Shown here: in pieces, positions 17,652-27,106 of the stretch | How the letters are laid out: each line of letters starts with the position of its first letter | Position numbering within the stretch: position 1 is the first letter of the stretch | Assembly (NCBI RefSeq): GCF_005116645.1 | Contig: NZ_SWCM01000003.1 | Coordinates: forward strand, 431,093 to 495,092 | DNA from: Desulfopila sp. IMCC35006 | Lineage (GTDB): Bacteria > Desulfobacterota > Desulfobulbia > Desulfobulbales > Desulfocapsaceae | Length of the DNA stretch: 64,000 nucleotides | Direction of reading: 5' to 3' | Program-made: the position numbers and the translations under genes | Notes under the pieces: model-generated | Databases searched by the model: none | What the model saw: the letters and a program-made list of their open reading frames with translations, nothing else | Told to the model about the DNA's origin: nothing

Positions 17652-18392
17652 ATGCGATTACTTCTCTACAATATCCGATACGGCACCGGCCATCAACTCG
17701 GCTACCACCTGCCGCTGCCTTTTGCCGGTTTTTTCAAAAGGACCACCGTCAACCTGCAGCGGATAATCAGCTTTATCGCCAGTGTTAATCCTGATATCGT
17801 CGGTCTGGTCGAAGTTGATTCAGGCTCCTATCGCTGCGGACATTTCTGCCAGGCGCAAACCATCGCCGACACGCTGGGCTACAATTTCATCATTGAAAGC
17901 AAATACAACACCAATTCGCTGGCGCAGAAAGTCCCCGTCCTGAAGCAACAGTCCAATGCCCTGCTGACCAAACAGAATATTGAAAACTTTCATTTCCATT
18001 ATTTCGAACAGGGAGTAAAACAACTGGTCATCCAGACTGATCTGCAGGCCATCGCCATTTTCATTGTCCACCTGTCTCTCAAATACCGCCACCGACAGAA
18101 CCAGCTCGAACAACTCCATGCCCTTACCCAGAACACCGACAAAGAAGTGATTATTGCCGGCGATTTCAATACCTTCTGGGGCAGTCGCGAACTCAATCTG
18201 TTCCTTGCCGCAACGGGCCTGAAAAACGCCAATCTCACCAATGTCCCATCGCATCCGAGCCATGCACCTCTGAGGCAGATTGACTTTATTCTGCATAGCG
18301 CCGGCATCCGCATCGATAACTTTTACATCCCCGACGTCCGCCTGTCCGATCATTCGCCGCTCATATGCGATTTTTCCTGTGTCCTCACCTGA
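17652..18392 (+). CDS. Endonuclease/exonuclease/phosphatase family protein
   Basis: A 246-residue EEP-fold hydrolase from the ATG at 17652; the reading is open upstream to 17460 but that part is low in homology. Metal-dependent hydrolase motifs are visible: LLLYNIRYGTG, NPDIVGLVEVD (metal Glu), VIIAGDFNTFWG (Asp/Asn) and LSDHSPLICDF (Asp-His). Family members cleave DNA, phospholipids or nucleotides; the substrate is unknown. Its last 43 bp overlap, tail to tail, the end of the leftward histidine kinase gene. Confidence 0.85.
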   Translation: MRLLLYNIRYGTGHQLGYHLPLPFAGFFKRTTVNLQRIISFIASVNPDIVGLVEVDSGSYRCGHFCQAQTIADTLGYNFIIESKYNTNSLAQKVPVLKQQSNALLTKQNIENFHFHYFEQGVKQLVIQTDLQAIAIFIVHLSLKYRHRQNQLEQLHALTQNTDKEVIIAGDFNTFWGSRELNLFLAATGLKNANLTNVPSHPSHAPLRQIDFILHSAGIRIDNFYIPDVRLSDHSPLICDFSCVLT

Positions 18393-19780
18393 GCGAGCGG
18401 CAAACGCACCTCAAACTGACTGCCCTCATGCAAGGTGCTGTGCACCGAAACCTGCCCATGATGTGCCGCAACCACCGCATGCACATAGCTGAGTCCCAGG
18501 CCAAGGCCCGGCCGGGACCTGCTGCGGTCCCCGCGGTAGAGCCGCTCCCAGATTTTCCCCTGTTCGGATTCTGAAATCCCCATGCCGTTATCGGCAAAGC
18601 ATATGATCAATTCGCCTCCGACGACCTGCACAGCAATTTTGACCCATCCGCCTTCCCTGCCATATTTTATGCCGTTATCAAGGAGATTGGCCCATACCTG
18701 GGATATCCTGGTACTGTCCACCATGGCTGTCACCTGCTTGTCACTTTCGCCTGCCTGCAGCTGCACCGTTATTTTTTGTTCTTCGGCGACATATTCATAC
18801 AGGCTGACAACCTGCTGCAGGCTCGATATAATATCACATTCCTGCAGCTCAAGTCGCATCGTTCCGGACTCAGCTTCAGCGACACTCATCATGATCTTCA
18901 GCATGGCCAGAACCCGTTCCGATTCTTCGAGACAGTCAGAGAGTGCATCGCGCAGACGAGACGTGTCGTCTTCGGCCTGCAGGCCATATTCAGCAACAGA
19001 GCGCAGCCTGGTCATGGGCGTACGAAGATCGTGGGCGACATTGTCGAGGGAATGCTGCATTTCCGAAACCAGGTGTCGATTCTGACGGATAAGCTGATTT
19101 ATCTGGCCGTAGAGACTGTCCAGTTCCGGCCCGTTGCCCTGCTCCGGCAAAAACCCGGTCTTTGAGCGCTGAATAAGATCGCCGATTTTCTCCCGGGTGG
19201 TAATGAGCGGGGTGAGGCTCTGCTTTATGAAGTAGAGAGACAATGGCCAGAGCATGAGAGCACTGCAGGCGACCAAAAATATGGTATATCGCACCAACTG
19301 ATGGAAAAGGGTATACCCTTCCCGCCCTTCTTTCCCGGCCTGTATGAGCAGACCATTGTCATATTTCCGGACGATGACGGTCAGCAGGTGCTTTTCTTCC
19401 CCCATCCCCACCGGCAGCCATACCCCGCTGGTTGCAGGCGGCAGGTTGACCAGCCCTTTAAGGCTGAGCGCATCTGCCTGATCAGCCACCACCACCTGGT
19501 CGTTGCCCAGCATGATACGGATAAAAGCCAGGCCCTGCAGCAGGGTATCGCGCGGCAACCGGTGGCTGCCTGACAAACGATTTATCGATTGATGTTCGGC
19601 CAGATAGCTGTCGAGCAGCTTTTCCGTCTGATCGCGTTCAATGGTCTGCAGATGGCTGCGTACGCTGAAAAGATAGAGCAGTGCAAGCAGCAGCCCACCC
19701 CCCCAGAGAAGAAAGAAAACCGGCAGTACTTTCTTTGAACGGGACCAGCTGAAATCCTCCCTACTCAGCTTTAAGAACAT
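18350..19780 (-). CDS. Two-component sensor histidine kinase, HAMP type
   Basis: A 476-residue inner-membrane sensor with two transmembrane helices (about 17-40 and 170-190) flanking a periplasmic domain of about 130 residues, then HAMP, HisKA with phospho-acceptor in NVAHDLRTPMTRLR, and HATPase with NLLDNGIKYGREGGW, FADNGMGIS and GLGLGLSYVHAVV. The layout resembles CusS/PcoS-type metal sensors, but the signal is not shown. It overlaps the response regulator gene by 20 bp, indicating coupled translation. Confidence 0.92.
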   Translation of the reverse strand: MFLKLSREDFSWSRSKKVLPVFFLLWGGGLLLALLYLFSVRSHLQTIERDQTEKLLDSYLAEHQSINRLSGSHRLPRDTLLQGLAFIRIMLGNDQVVVADQADALSLKGLVNLPPATSGVWLPVGMGEEKHLLTVIVRKYDNGLLIQAGKEGREGYTLFHQLVRYTIFLVACSALMLWPLSLYFIKQSLTPLITTREKIGDLIQRSKTGFLPEQGNGPELDSLYGQINQLIRQNRHLVSEMQHSLDNVAHDLRTPMTRLRSVAEYGLQAEDDTSRLRDALSDCLEESERVLAMLKIMMSVAEAESGTMRLELQECDIISSLQQVVSLYEYVAEEQKITVQLQAGESDKQVTAMVDSTRISQVWANLLDNGIKYGREGGWVKIAVQVVGGELIICFADNGMGISESEQGKIWERLYRGDRSRSRPGLGLGLSYVHAVVAAHHGQVSVHSTLHEGSQFEVRLPLAQVRTQEKSHMSGE

Positions 19781-20435
19781 AGCCCACGCCTCTGACGGTA
19801 TGGATCATCTTAACGTTAAAATCCTTATCTACTTTATTGCGCAGACGGCAGACCAGCACATCAACCACATTGGTTTGCGGATCAAAGGAATAATCATAGA
19901 CCCGCTCGAGAATTGAGGTTTTGGACAGGACGATGCCCGGATTGTGCATCATGTACTCTAAAAGAGCATATTCCTTGGACGGCAGGTCGATTTTCTCACC
20001 ATTACGGCAGACCTCGTGTTTCAAAAGATCCATTTCCAGATCGGCCACAGCGAGAAACATCGGTTTGGTATTTTTCTTGTCCCGCCTGATAAGCGCCTGG
20101 ATCCTGGCCAGGAGCTCACTGAAAGAAAAGGGTTTGACCATATAATCATCCCCGCCCCGCTGCAGTCCCTGGATTCTGTCGTCAACAGACTGCCTGGCAC
20201 TGAGGATCAGCACCGGGGTGTTGACTTCTTCTGCGCGCATAGCCTCAATAACACTGAGACCGTCACGTCCGGGCAGCATGAGATCAACAACTGCGGCATC
20301 ATAGGCAACGGCCAGAGCATGCTCCAGGCCCGTCTGGCCATCGGTGCACTTGTCGACGCTGAAACCTGCTTCCTTGAAGCCCTTTTCAATAAAGGAGGCT
20401 ATTTTGACATCATCTTCAATCAGTAAAATACGCAT
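19761..20435 (-). CDS. OmpR-family response regulator
   Basis: The 224-residue protein starts at MRILLIEDDVK (ATG 20435); earlier in-frame codons overlap pgeF and are rejected. Receiver domain (1-115): acidic EDD, phospho-Asp in AAVVDLMLPGRDG, KPFSFSEL with conserved Lys. Winged-helix output (about 130-222): LPSKEYALLEYMMHNPG and NVVDVLVCRLRNKVD...TVRGVGYVL. It pairs with the kinase encoded just downstream. Overall form is CusR/CopR-like. Confidence 0.94.
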   Translation of the reverse strand: MRILLIEDDVKIASFIEKGFKEAGFSVDKCTDGQTGLEHALAVAYDAAVVDLMLPGRDGLSVIEAMRAEEVNTPVLILSARQSVDDRIQGLQRGGDDYMVKPFSFSELLARIQALIRRDKKNTKPMFLAVADLEMDLLKHEVCRNGEKIDLPSKEYALLEYMMHNPGIVLSKTSILERVYDYSFDPQTNVVDVLVCRLRNKVDKDFNVKMIHTVRGVGYVLKAE

Positions 20436-20463
20436 GGTTTTCCGGTAAACGGTGAACAAAATT

Positions 20464-21243
20464 TCAGTCTGCTTCCTTTCGCAGAACAATGACCGAACAG
20501 TTTCTCCCGGTCAGCCCGTGACTTACACGACTTGCCCGTCGGTACGAAAAATAATCATTGGAACAGCAGGTGCAAACTTCTGCGACCCCGATATGCTGTT
20601 CGACCAGTCCCGCATCTCTGAGCTGCGATCGGCTGATCCGCCAGAAATCAAAATGATTATCCCGGACCATAAACGGATAAAACCCGGTTGGCAGTTCCTG
20701 TCGGTAATTGACGAATTCGGCACAACAGGGCCCCAGAGAAGGGCTGATCATCGCCTGGAGATTCGCCGGAACCGTTCCATAATTGTCCGTCATGACGGCG
20801 ATCACCCGGGCAAGAATGGCCTGCACGCTCCCCCGCCAGCCGCAATGCACTGCGCCAATCACCTCCTGCACCGGGTCAAAGAGCAGTACCGCCTGGCAAT
20901 CCGCCTGCTGAATCATCAGGCCGACCCCCGTACGATCGGTGATAAGGGCGTCAAAGCCCTCGACCTCTTTGTCTGCCGTCAACGGTTCCGTCAGGCAGTA
21001 GATGCCGCTGCCATGCACCTGTTTTGCGGCAAGCAGATGAGGAACTGCCAGAAATTCCTTCACTCTTTTGCGATTTTCCAGGGCGGAGCCGTCCTGATCG
21101 CCGACATTCTGGCCAACATTGAGCGATGCATACAGACCGCTGCTCGAGCCGCCATGGCGATTAAACAAGCCGTAGGTACAGCGCGTGCCGTTTTGGGCGG
21201 GAAATGTGCCTGTAATTGGATTTATTACCGATGGCTCTGCCAT
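20464..21243 (-). CDS. pgeF: Polyphenol oxidase/multicopper YfiH-family purine nucleosidase-like enzyme
   Basis: A 259-residue member of the YfiH/DUF152 family, which in different studies shows laccase, purine nucleoside phosphorylase/deaminase or peptidoglycan-editing activity. The zinc- and copper-site residues are present: His in KQVHGSG, Cys in QQADCQAVLLFD and His in GAVHCGWRGS. CTCCSNDYFSYRR is the usual C-terminal block. The two-component genes follow 28 bp downstream on the same strand. Confidence 0.92.
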   Translation of the reverse strand: MAEPSVINPITGTFPAQNGTRCTYGLFNRHGGSSSGLYASLNVGQNVGDQDGSALENRKRVKEFLAVPHLLAAKQVHGSGIYCLTEPLTADKEVEGFDALITDRTGVGLMIQQADCQAVLLFDPVQEVIGAVHCGWRGSVQAILARVIAVMTDNYGTVPANLQAMISPSLGPCCAEFVNYRQELPTGFYPFMVRDNHFDFWRISRSQLRDAGLVEQHIGVAEVCTCCSNDYFSYRRASRVSHGLTGRNCSVIVLRKEAD

Positions 21244-21336
21244 TCTTACTTAACCTGATAATTGTATTTAGCGATATGCCCGGACTTCTTGCTGGAAACA
21301 CTATGCAAAGTATAGCAGACAAGATCATGGGGCAAT

Positions 21337-21375
21337 AAAAAAAGGGCCATGCTCACTTACGTGAACATGGCCCTT
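21337..21375 (-). terminator. Intrinsic terminator of the porin gene
   Basis: On the minus strand, 25 bp beyond the porin stop, AAGGGCCATG and CATGGCCCTT form the base of a roughly 15-bp stem with one internal mismatch, followed by seven T residues. Confidence 0.88.
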
Positions 21376-21400
21376 GGTGTTTCGGTATAAAACTTACTGT

Positions 21401-22957
21401 TTAAAAGAACGCCTCAAAAGTGACGTATACCTGATCGGCACGTTTCACCGGATCAAATCCATTATACATCATTCCATTTAACATATCGATTTTCGCACGA
21501 TCGCCGGCATCATCTAGATCATACGATGCCATATTCCAATCCGCTGAACCTGAGTAATCATATTCATAATGCTGATATCCAAGCCGCATAAATGTCTTGG
21601 CATATTTGGAGATTGCTTCGCCAGTCGGCAGATCCCAGAGGGTGTATATCTCATAGACCTGGCCTCTGGTGGCAAGCTTGGATTGATAGATATCATCATG
21701 CCCCGGAGCCATCGCCAGCCAGTACTGTGAACCGTAGTTAAATTCAGCACCGAATTTCAAGCCGGCGTTGTCGAGGTCATAGCGCACCCCAAGATAGGCT
21801 GAGTATCCGTTTTCACTGTCGGTATTGGGACCGGTAGCGCTGAACGGATCATTGAACATACCATTTGAATTAGGATGCGTCTGCGACCAGCCACCGGCTA
21901 TGAAATAATTCAAGCCGGCAATCTTATCCTGATAGACTCCGGCGGTATGCCAGATATTGCCAAGATTTATTCTGTCGCCATACCCTCCCATTACCGTTGG
22001 ATCCATTGAGACTGGCTGTTGTGCACCATAATCGATGAATGGATCCTGGAAATTGGGATAATTAAAGAGATCAAAGGCCATAAAGCTCTGGATATAGGCA
22101 AAACGATCACCCTTTTTCATGATATCCCAGCTCAGGCCGGCAAAATCAGTATCTTTGATATTGTCCGTGGTATCCTCAAGACCTGCCTCAAAACCTCGTC
22201 CATAACAGAAACGAACCCGGCTGGAGCCAAGTTCTTCAACGCCCCAGTTCCAGGCATAGCCGGCAGATACCCCGTCAAACGGCCAGTCCATGAAGGCCAT
22301 CGGCGTTGCCAGGCGCTCATCGCTGTTTATTCGTAACTGGGCTGGAGGACCATCGGTGGTGGGCCGACGGCCGATAGAGAACCAGACCGGCAAGCCACCG
22401 ATGTTGTTCCAGTTGACAAAGGCACGGTCAACATACAGGGCACTGCTGCCAACAGGGGACCGGGTAACATTGCCGTCGAAAAGCGGATACATGGCCCCGC
22501 TGTCGTCGCTGAAGGCGGACTGGTCACCCCAGGTCTTGAACATGGCCAGGCGGCCTTTAAATTCGACATTTTCTGTCGCCTTGACCCGCATATTCAGACG
22601 AAAACGGTTGGTCCAGAGGGTATCATTGTCGAGGCTCCGACCGCGGACGGTATCGGCATTGTAAAAATCCGCGCGGCTGCGAAAATCTCCGCTTAAATCG
22701 AAACGAGAGATCAGGTCCCATTTTTCCGATCTTTCATCCATCTCTTCCATGTCGCTGCCAAGCTCATCGACATTATCTGCCAGTGCCTCATTTTGTTTCG
22801 ACTGGGCGGCCATTGCCCCTCGAAGCTCATCCAGCTGCCGGCTCAGTTCGTCAATCTTCTTCTCCAGATCGGCGACGTTCGTTTTACCGGCTGCCATGGC
22901 AAACGTCGGCAGGGCTAGCATTCCCGCCAGCGCGATCACTGAAATTTTCTTTACCAT
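21401..22957 (-). CDS. DUF3373-type outer membrane porin
   Basis: A 518-residue outer-membrane protein: Sec signal (MVKKISVIALAGMLALPTFAMA), then a heptad-rich coiled coil (DLEKKIDELSRQLDELRGAMA, about 28-75) and a long beta-strand-rich region with alternating hydrophobic residues, ending in Phe (TFEAFF), the usual outer-membrane assembly signal. It resembles DUF3373 porins of Desulfobacterota and Campylobacterota. GGAGGAG lies just before the ATG, suggesting strong translation. It is divergent from cbiK over about 335 bp that contain a perfect palindrome at 23042-23064. Substrate is unknown. Confidence 0.85.
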   Translation of the reverse strand: MVKKISVIALAGMLALPTFAMAAGKTNVADLEKKIDELSRQLDELRGAMAAQSKQNEALADNVDELGSDMEEMDERSEKWDLISRFDLSGDFRSRADFYNADTVRGRSLDNDTLWTNRFRLNMRVKATENVEFKGRLAMFKTWGDQSAFSDDSGAMYPLFDGNVTRSPVGSSALYVDRAFVNWNNIGGLPVWFSIGRRPTTDGPPAQLRINSDERLATPMAFMDWPFDGVSAGYAWNWGVEELGSSRVRFCYGRGFEAGLEDTTDNIKDTDFAGLSWDIMKKGDRFAYIQSFMAFDLFNYPNFQDPFIDYGAQQPVSMDPTVMGGYGDRINLGNIWHTAGVYQDKIAGLNYFIAGGWSQTHPNSNGMFNDPFSATGPNTDSENGYSAYLGVRYDLDNAGLKFGAEFNYGSQYWLAMAPGHDDIYQSKLATRGQVYEIYTLWDLPTGEAISKYAKTFMRLGYQHYEYDYSGSADWNMASYDLDDAGDRAKIDMLNGMMYNGFDPVKRADQVYVTFEAFF

Positions 22958-23293
22958 TGTTCTCCTCCCACTGTAGTTTTTTCCGCTCTTTCTATCTGCG
23001 CTACTCCCTCATCCCTTCCCGCTTAAGTAAAACAGTATTTAATTTAATAGATGATCTATTAAATACTACAAATGTCTTTCTATTGTCAAGGAGGTTTATC
23101 AAAAAATCTGTATTGTGCAGTACAAATTATTGTATCATTTATTTTGATTTTATTTAACTATTATTTTATCGTAATTTTTTTTCTTTCCCAGCAACATGCG
23201 AGTATAGTATAAGGGATTGATCCCCTTGCGAAGTGTGGCACTCTGTCCAGTACCCTGTTGAAGGGTATACCTTCCTTCAATCTTCTATCTGGC
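22958..23293. promoter_or_regulatory. AT-rich divergent control region, porin/cbiK
   Basis: A 336-bp gene-free stretch, strongly AT-rich from 23030 to 23200. No RNA gene is recognised. It holds the palindrome at 23042-23064 listed separately. Confidence 0.6.
23042..23064. promoter_or_regulatory. Perfect 11-bp palindrome, probable operator
   Basis: ATTTAATAGAT and its exact reverse complement ATCTATTAAAT are separated by a single G. It lies 85 bp upstream of the porin ATG and 230 bp upstream of cbiK. There is no GC-rich stem or T-run, so it looks like a dimeric protein-binding site rather than a terminator. The regulator is unknown. Confidence 0.65.
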
Positions 23294-24061
23294 ATGAAAC
23301 TCCCCATTGTCATATCAGCCTTTGGCACCACTTCGAAGGCGATTGCAACTTATAATAGATTAAGCAACTGCATTGAAGACCATTTTGGCCAGGCTGAGAT
23401 CATATGGGCATACTCCTCAAAAAAGATCACCCGGGAGCTGCACCAGCGACAGGAATCGGCAGTGCTCCATCCCGAACAGGTGCTGCAGAATCTGGCTGCA
23501 CGGGGTGTATCCAGGGTTATCGTCCAATCACTGCATTTATTTCCCGGCACAGAATTTCACCGGCTCGCAAAAAACAGTGCGCAATCAGGCCTTGAGTGCG
23601 CGCTCGGCATGCCACTGCTCACCAGCCCGCAAGACTACGATCAAATAGGAGAAATTTTGCGGCCGGTTATCGATGCACGGCCGGAGAAAGCCATTGTAGT
23701 CCTGGGTCATGGCACAGATCATCCGATCTGGACGGCCTACTACTGCCTGGAAAAAATCCTCCGCAGAAAATTCAGCCCAAGAATCTTTGTCGGGGTGGTG
23801 GAAAAATCCCCAGATACGACACAGCTTGTTGATGAAATCGCAGAGAGTGGCTTCACTGAAGTGTGTATCATCCCCTTATTTCTTGTCGCCGGCATGCACT
23901 ATAGACGAGATATCATCAGTCACAATCCGTCTTCCTGGCAATCCCGATTGGAGGAAAAAGGGCTCAGGGTGGAATCCATTGCTCATGGCCTAGGCATGTA
24001 TGACGGTTTCGAAAATATTATTATCCGCCATATTATGGAGGCCAGCCAGACGATCGGATAA
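23294..24061 (+). CDS. cbiK: Sirohydrochlorin cobaltochelatase, anaerobic CbiK type
   Basis: Inserts Co2+ (or in some bacteria Fe2+) into sirohydrochlorin for B12 or siroheme/alternative heme synthesis. 255 residues from the ATG at 23294 (MKLPIVISAFGTT). The two metal-site histidines occur in VVLGHGTDHP (about residue 138) and VAGMHYRRDI (about 202), spaced as in Salmonella CbiK. No export signal is seen, so the enzyme is probably cytoplasmic, unlike the periplasmic paralogue known in Desulfovibrio. It ends 10 bp from the convergent UDG-like gene. Confidence 0.92.
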   Translation: MKLPIVISAFGTTSKAIATYNRLSNCIEDHFGQAEIIWAYSSKKITRELHQRQESAVLHPEQVLQNLAARGVSRVIVQSLHLFPGTEFHRLAKNSAQSGLECALGMPLLTSPQDYDQIGEILRPVIDARPEKAIVVLGHGTDHPIWTAYYCLEKILRRKFSPRIFVGVVEKSPDTTQLVDEIAESGFTEVCIIPLFLVAGMHYRRDIISHNPSSWQSRLEEKGLRVESIAHGLGMYDGFENIIIRHIMEASQTIG

Positions 24062-24071
24062 CGCGCAGGTG

Positions 24072-24746
24072 TCAGGGAGCCACCGCAAGAAATACTGTTC
24101 GATATTGTTCAACACGAAAGTCAAACGTGGAATAGGCTGGATTTTCTTTTTTTCTTTTCTTATAGAGGGAACTGCTGCCGATTGCCCGGTTGGCCGCATT
24201 GGAGGGAGAGGTGAGGGAGATTGTCGTGTGCACTCTGCCAGCGAGAGTGAACTGGTGTACTTTAGGGACCTCGCGGCTTACGGGAGAGAGTTTTAAGCCA
24301 TAGGGCTTCAGATGTTGACGAAACAGGTATTCCGGCCCATTTCTGCTGTTGCCACCGGTGAAAATGAGCGTCTTGACAGTTGGATGCAATTGCAGCTGCT
24401 TCACTATATCGCGCAGCCGGATATCCGTCATGCCAATATCCGAAGCATCTATTTTACTGCGCCTGCATGACTGGACTATATCGCAGATACCAATTTTTTG
24501 CCGAATGAGAAAATCCTGCCGTTCTTGCACCGCGGCCGGCGAATTGTCATAGTGCAGGCCGAGCTGAAAGATTTCACTGAGTACCGGCCAGAGCATCCCA
24601 TCGCAACTGCCATAGCAAAAATCGACATCTCGCTCCTTGAGCCGACCTTGGGAAAATCTGGGCGGTGGTAAGGTCCCGATAATAATCTTGTCCGCGCCTT
24701 CCGGAATAAAAATCTCGTAGGGATGAATATGGGTGAAGGAACCCAT
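24072..24746 (-). CDS. Uracil-DNA-glycosylase-superfamily protein
   Basis: A 224-residue protein with a UDG-fold pattern: KIIIGTLPPPRFS near the N-terminus (motif I region), FCYGSCDGMLWPVLSEIF, IGICDIVQSCRR, TLIFTGGNSRNG, and the late TSPSNAANRAIG in place of the HPSP-type motif. The set resembles atypical UDG families, whose members remove uracil or damaged bases or have unknown roles. It begins 12 bp after the second prkA-like gene, so it is probably in that operon. Confidence 0.75.
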   Translation of the reverse strand: MGSFTHIHPYEIFIPEGADKIIIGTLPPPRFSQGRLKERDVDFCYGSCDGMLWPVLSEIFQLGLHYDNSPAAVQERQDFLIRQKIGICDIVQSCRRSKIDASDIGMTDIRLRDIVKQLQLHPTVKTLIFTGGNSRNGPEYLFRQHLKPYGLKLSPVSREVPKVHQFTLAGRVHTTISLTSPSNAANRAIGSSSLYKKRKKENPAYSTFDFRVEQYRTVFLAVAP

Positions 24747-24758
24747 GCAACTCGCAGC

Positions 24759-27050
24759 TTATTCCACTAGCCCGGAGAATTGACGGGCCAGATTATTGTC
24801 AATCACATAGATACAGATCTCCTTGGCACCCTGACGGGAATAGAGATATTTGTGCTGGAGATTCTCCATCATAAAATGCACATCATTCTGGATCTTTTTA
24901 TCATAGGTCTTGAAATCTTCCTGATTATAATCCTTTACAGCTCGACGAAAGTTTTCATTTTTCAAAAACGGTTCCAGCACCTTCTCTTTCAGATTGTGCG
25001 TGCATTTTTCATACAGGTGAATGTAGAGCGAGGTTTTGGTAATCGGCAGGCCGTCGCGCAACATTTCCTGCGGCAGTGCCGTCGTTGTATAGGACTTCTG
25101 TACGCTGTTACGAAATGAGACACTCATTTTCGGATCAATCTGCAGCCGGGTCTCCATCCGATGGAAGAACGCCTCGGTGATATCCAGTCGCTCCCCGGTG
25201 AATCCGCAGATCTCGGTTGTTCCGACATCAAAATTGACGGCAAACATATAATTAATGATGTCCCGTGAGATCTGTTCCTCGTTATAAAAGTACAACGATT
25301 CTTTTACCTCCTGAAGGACGGTGTAATTGTACATCCGCAGCAGGGAATCGAGAAAACCCATGGGCAGGATGTCGCGATCCTGTTTGCAATATTTCCGGAA
25401 AAATTTTCCCAGCATCGCCATGTCGATCAGCTTGTCTTCCCGGGCATAGGTAGAATAAAATTCATTGAACAATTTGATCGAGTCACGACCGGACAAGCCC
25501 TTCCACCCGTCGCTTTCCGATTCGGCAACTATTTTATGCCTTCTCTTGGCGGTGAATTGGGCGACATCTTCCTCTGCCAGCCACTTGGGAATATAACCGG
25601 TGAAAATCTCCATCTTCAGCAGCTGTAAATTGGTATCGCAATACATTGCGTATTTTTCCGGTTCGCCGATCCACTCTTCCATCGCCTCCGACTTGGTGCG
25701 CAGCCGGGTCGCAATAATAACCCTGGCAAAATTATGCAGGACACGCGGCAGAAAGCTTTCATCGATGTGTTTGCCGAAATTCTCCCGATAGATATCGACT
25801 TCGGTCTGCAAATCGAGGACATAAGGGATATTTATATATTCCACCCGGTCAGAGAAGGCGCGCAGGTCGGCAAGCAGTGTTTTATCTTCCGGATTCATCA
25901 GGGCAAAGAGGAGAGAATTCACTTTCTCCTCAATATCTTCCACCTTGTGGACCCCGTCGCTGATAATGTTATGCAGCTCCATCAGCCGTTCGGTATTATG
26001 CGATTTGACATCCATCAGCGCATAGATGCCATTATTGATTTTTGCATAGCGGGAATAGAGATAGCTGACATGCTTACCATCCGCCAGCACGGAGTCCAGG
26101 CTCCTCTGAATAATCGGATTGTGCATAATGGGATTGCGCAAAGGTCTATCGCCGGGGTTGAAAACGGAAACCCCCTCGCCTAGCCGCCGGTTAAACACAT
26201 AGGGACGGGCGCAGACACATTCCATAACTTTTTGCGGATCCCGAAACTTCTGCAGCAATGCCTGATAGAGGGAAACACAGATGGTGCAGGGTTCTTCGTG
26301 GAAGAGCCACTCATACTTCTTTTCGGTAAACAACTGCCATTTGAAGACATCATCTTCAAAGAGATCATCAAAGAATTTGCGCCGGACTTCCTTGGGAATA
26401 AGCAGCAGCGGATTATCATGGCTCGGGCAGGGAACATCAAAATACCCGCCTAAATCAGTATCCGATTTACAGGCACATTTCATTTCCGTGGCCAACTCTG
26501 TCTTGCCGTCATTCTCCAGAACCCAGGCCAGTTTGTCGGTCAGAGAATTTAAACTGTGCACTCCACCCACCAGGTGATCATGCTTTAACCGCCAGATCAC
26601 CTCGTACCGGGAGCCCTCTGGCGAGTTGGCGTAATTTTCAAAAGAGCGCAGGAGATTATTCAGAAATGTCGATTTCCCGCTGCCGTGCGGACCGTCGAAG
26701 ATATATATCTTATTCTGTTTCGACCCCAGTTTAAAACTGTCAACATGACGCATAAGCCGGTTGGCAAAGAGTCGATCAGCAAAAAAAGGCCGGTCGGAAC
26801 CTTCGACAAAAAGCCTGGTACAATCATATTTCAAAAATCGAATGGATTCAGGATCGTTGTCATATTCATCAATACCATCATCGACCAGGCTGTCAATCAG
26901 ATCGGAATAGACCTGATACACGTTACGTATTATCCGGTTCGGGTGCTCGATTACCTGCTGGAGAAAATCCGGAAAAGAGAGAATCGGCGACTGACGCAAC
27001 TGGTCTTTATTTCTATCCAGATTCTCCATCGCCCTGCTTAAATCGCGCAT
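24759..27050 (-). CDS. Second PrkA-type AAA+ serine protein kinase homologue
   Basis: A 763-residue protein related to PrkA/YeaG: N-terminal AAA+ domain with Walker A in IFDGPHGSGKSTFLNNLL (about residue 117) and long alpha-helical C-terminal region ending IYVIDNNLARQFSGLVE. It is more divergent than the PrkA encoded at 30234-32294 and contains several Cys-rich patches (CACKSD, FDVPCPSHDN, EPCTICVSL) absent from that protein. Together the two bracket yeaH and spoVR. The role is inferred: a second kinase or ATPase working with the same partners. Confidence 0.82.
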   Translation of the reverse strand: MRDLSRAMENLDRNKDQLRQSPILSFPDFLQQVIEHPNRIIRNVYQVYSDLIDSLVDDGIDEYDNDPESIRFLKYDCTRLFVEGSDRPFFADRLFANRLMRHVDSFKLGSKQNKIYIFDGPHGSGKSTFLNNLLRSFENYANSPEGSRYEVIWRLKHDHLVGGVHSLNSLTDKLAWVLENDGKTELATEMKCACKSDTDLGGYFDVPCPSHDNPLLLIPKEVRRKFFDDLFEDDVFKWQLFTEKKYEWLFHEEPCTICVSLYQALLQKFRDPQKVMECVCARPYVFNRRLGEGVSVFNPGDRPLRNPIMHNPIIQRSLDSVLADGKHVSYLYSRYAKINNGIYALMDVKSHNTERLMELHNIISDGVHKVEDIEEKVNSLLFALMNPEDKTLLADLRAFSDRVEYINIPYVLDLQTEVDIYRENFGKHIDESFLPRVLHNFARVIIATRLRTKSEAMEEWIGEPEKYAMYCDTNLQLLKMEIFTGYIPKWLAEEDVAQFTAKRRHKIVAESESDGWKGLSGRDSIKLFNEFYSTYAREDKLIDMAMLGKFFRKYCKQDRDILPMGFLDSLLRMYNYTVLQEVKESLYFYNEEQISRDIINYMFAVNFDVGTTEICGFTGERLDITEAFFHRMETRLQIDPKMSVSFRNSVQKSYTTTALPQEMLRDGLPITKTSLYIHLYEKCTHNLKEKVLEPFLKNENFRRAVKDYNQEDFKTYDKKIQNDVHFMMENLQHKYLYSRQGAKEICIYVIDNNLARQFSGLVE

Positions 27051-27106
27051 GTACTCACCTTTACTGCTGTTATTCCGTCACAAGGAGTCTGTCCGGGAAG
27101 AGGCTC

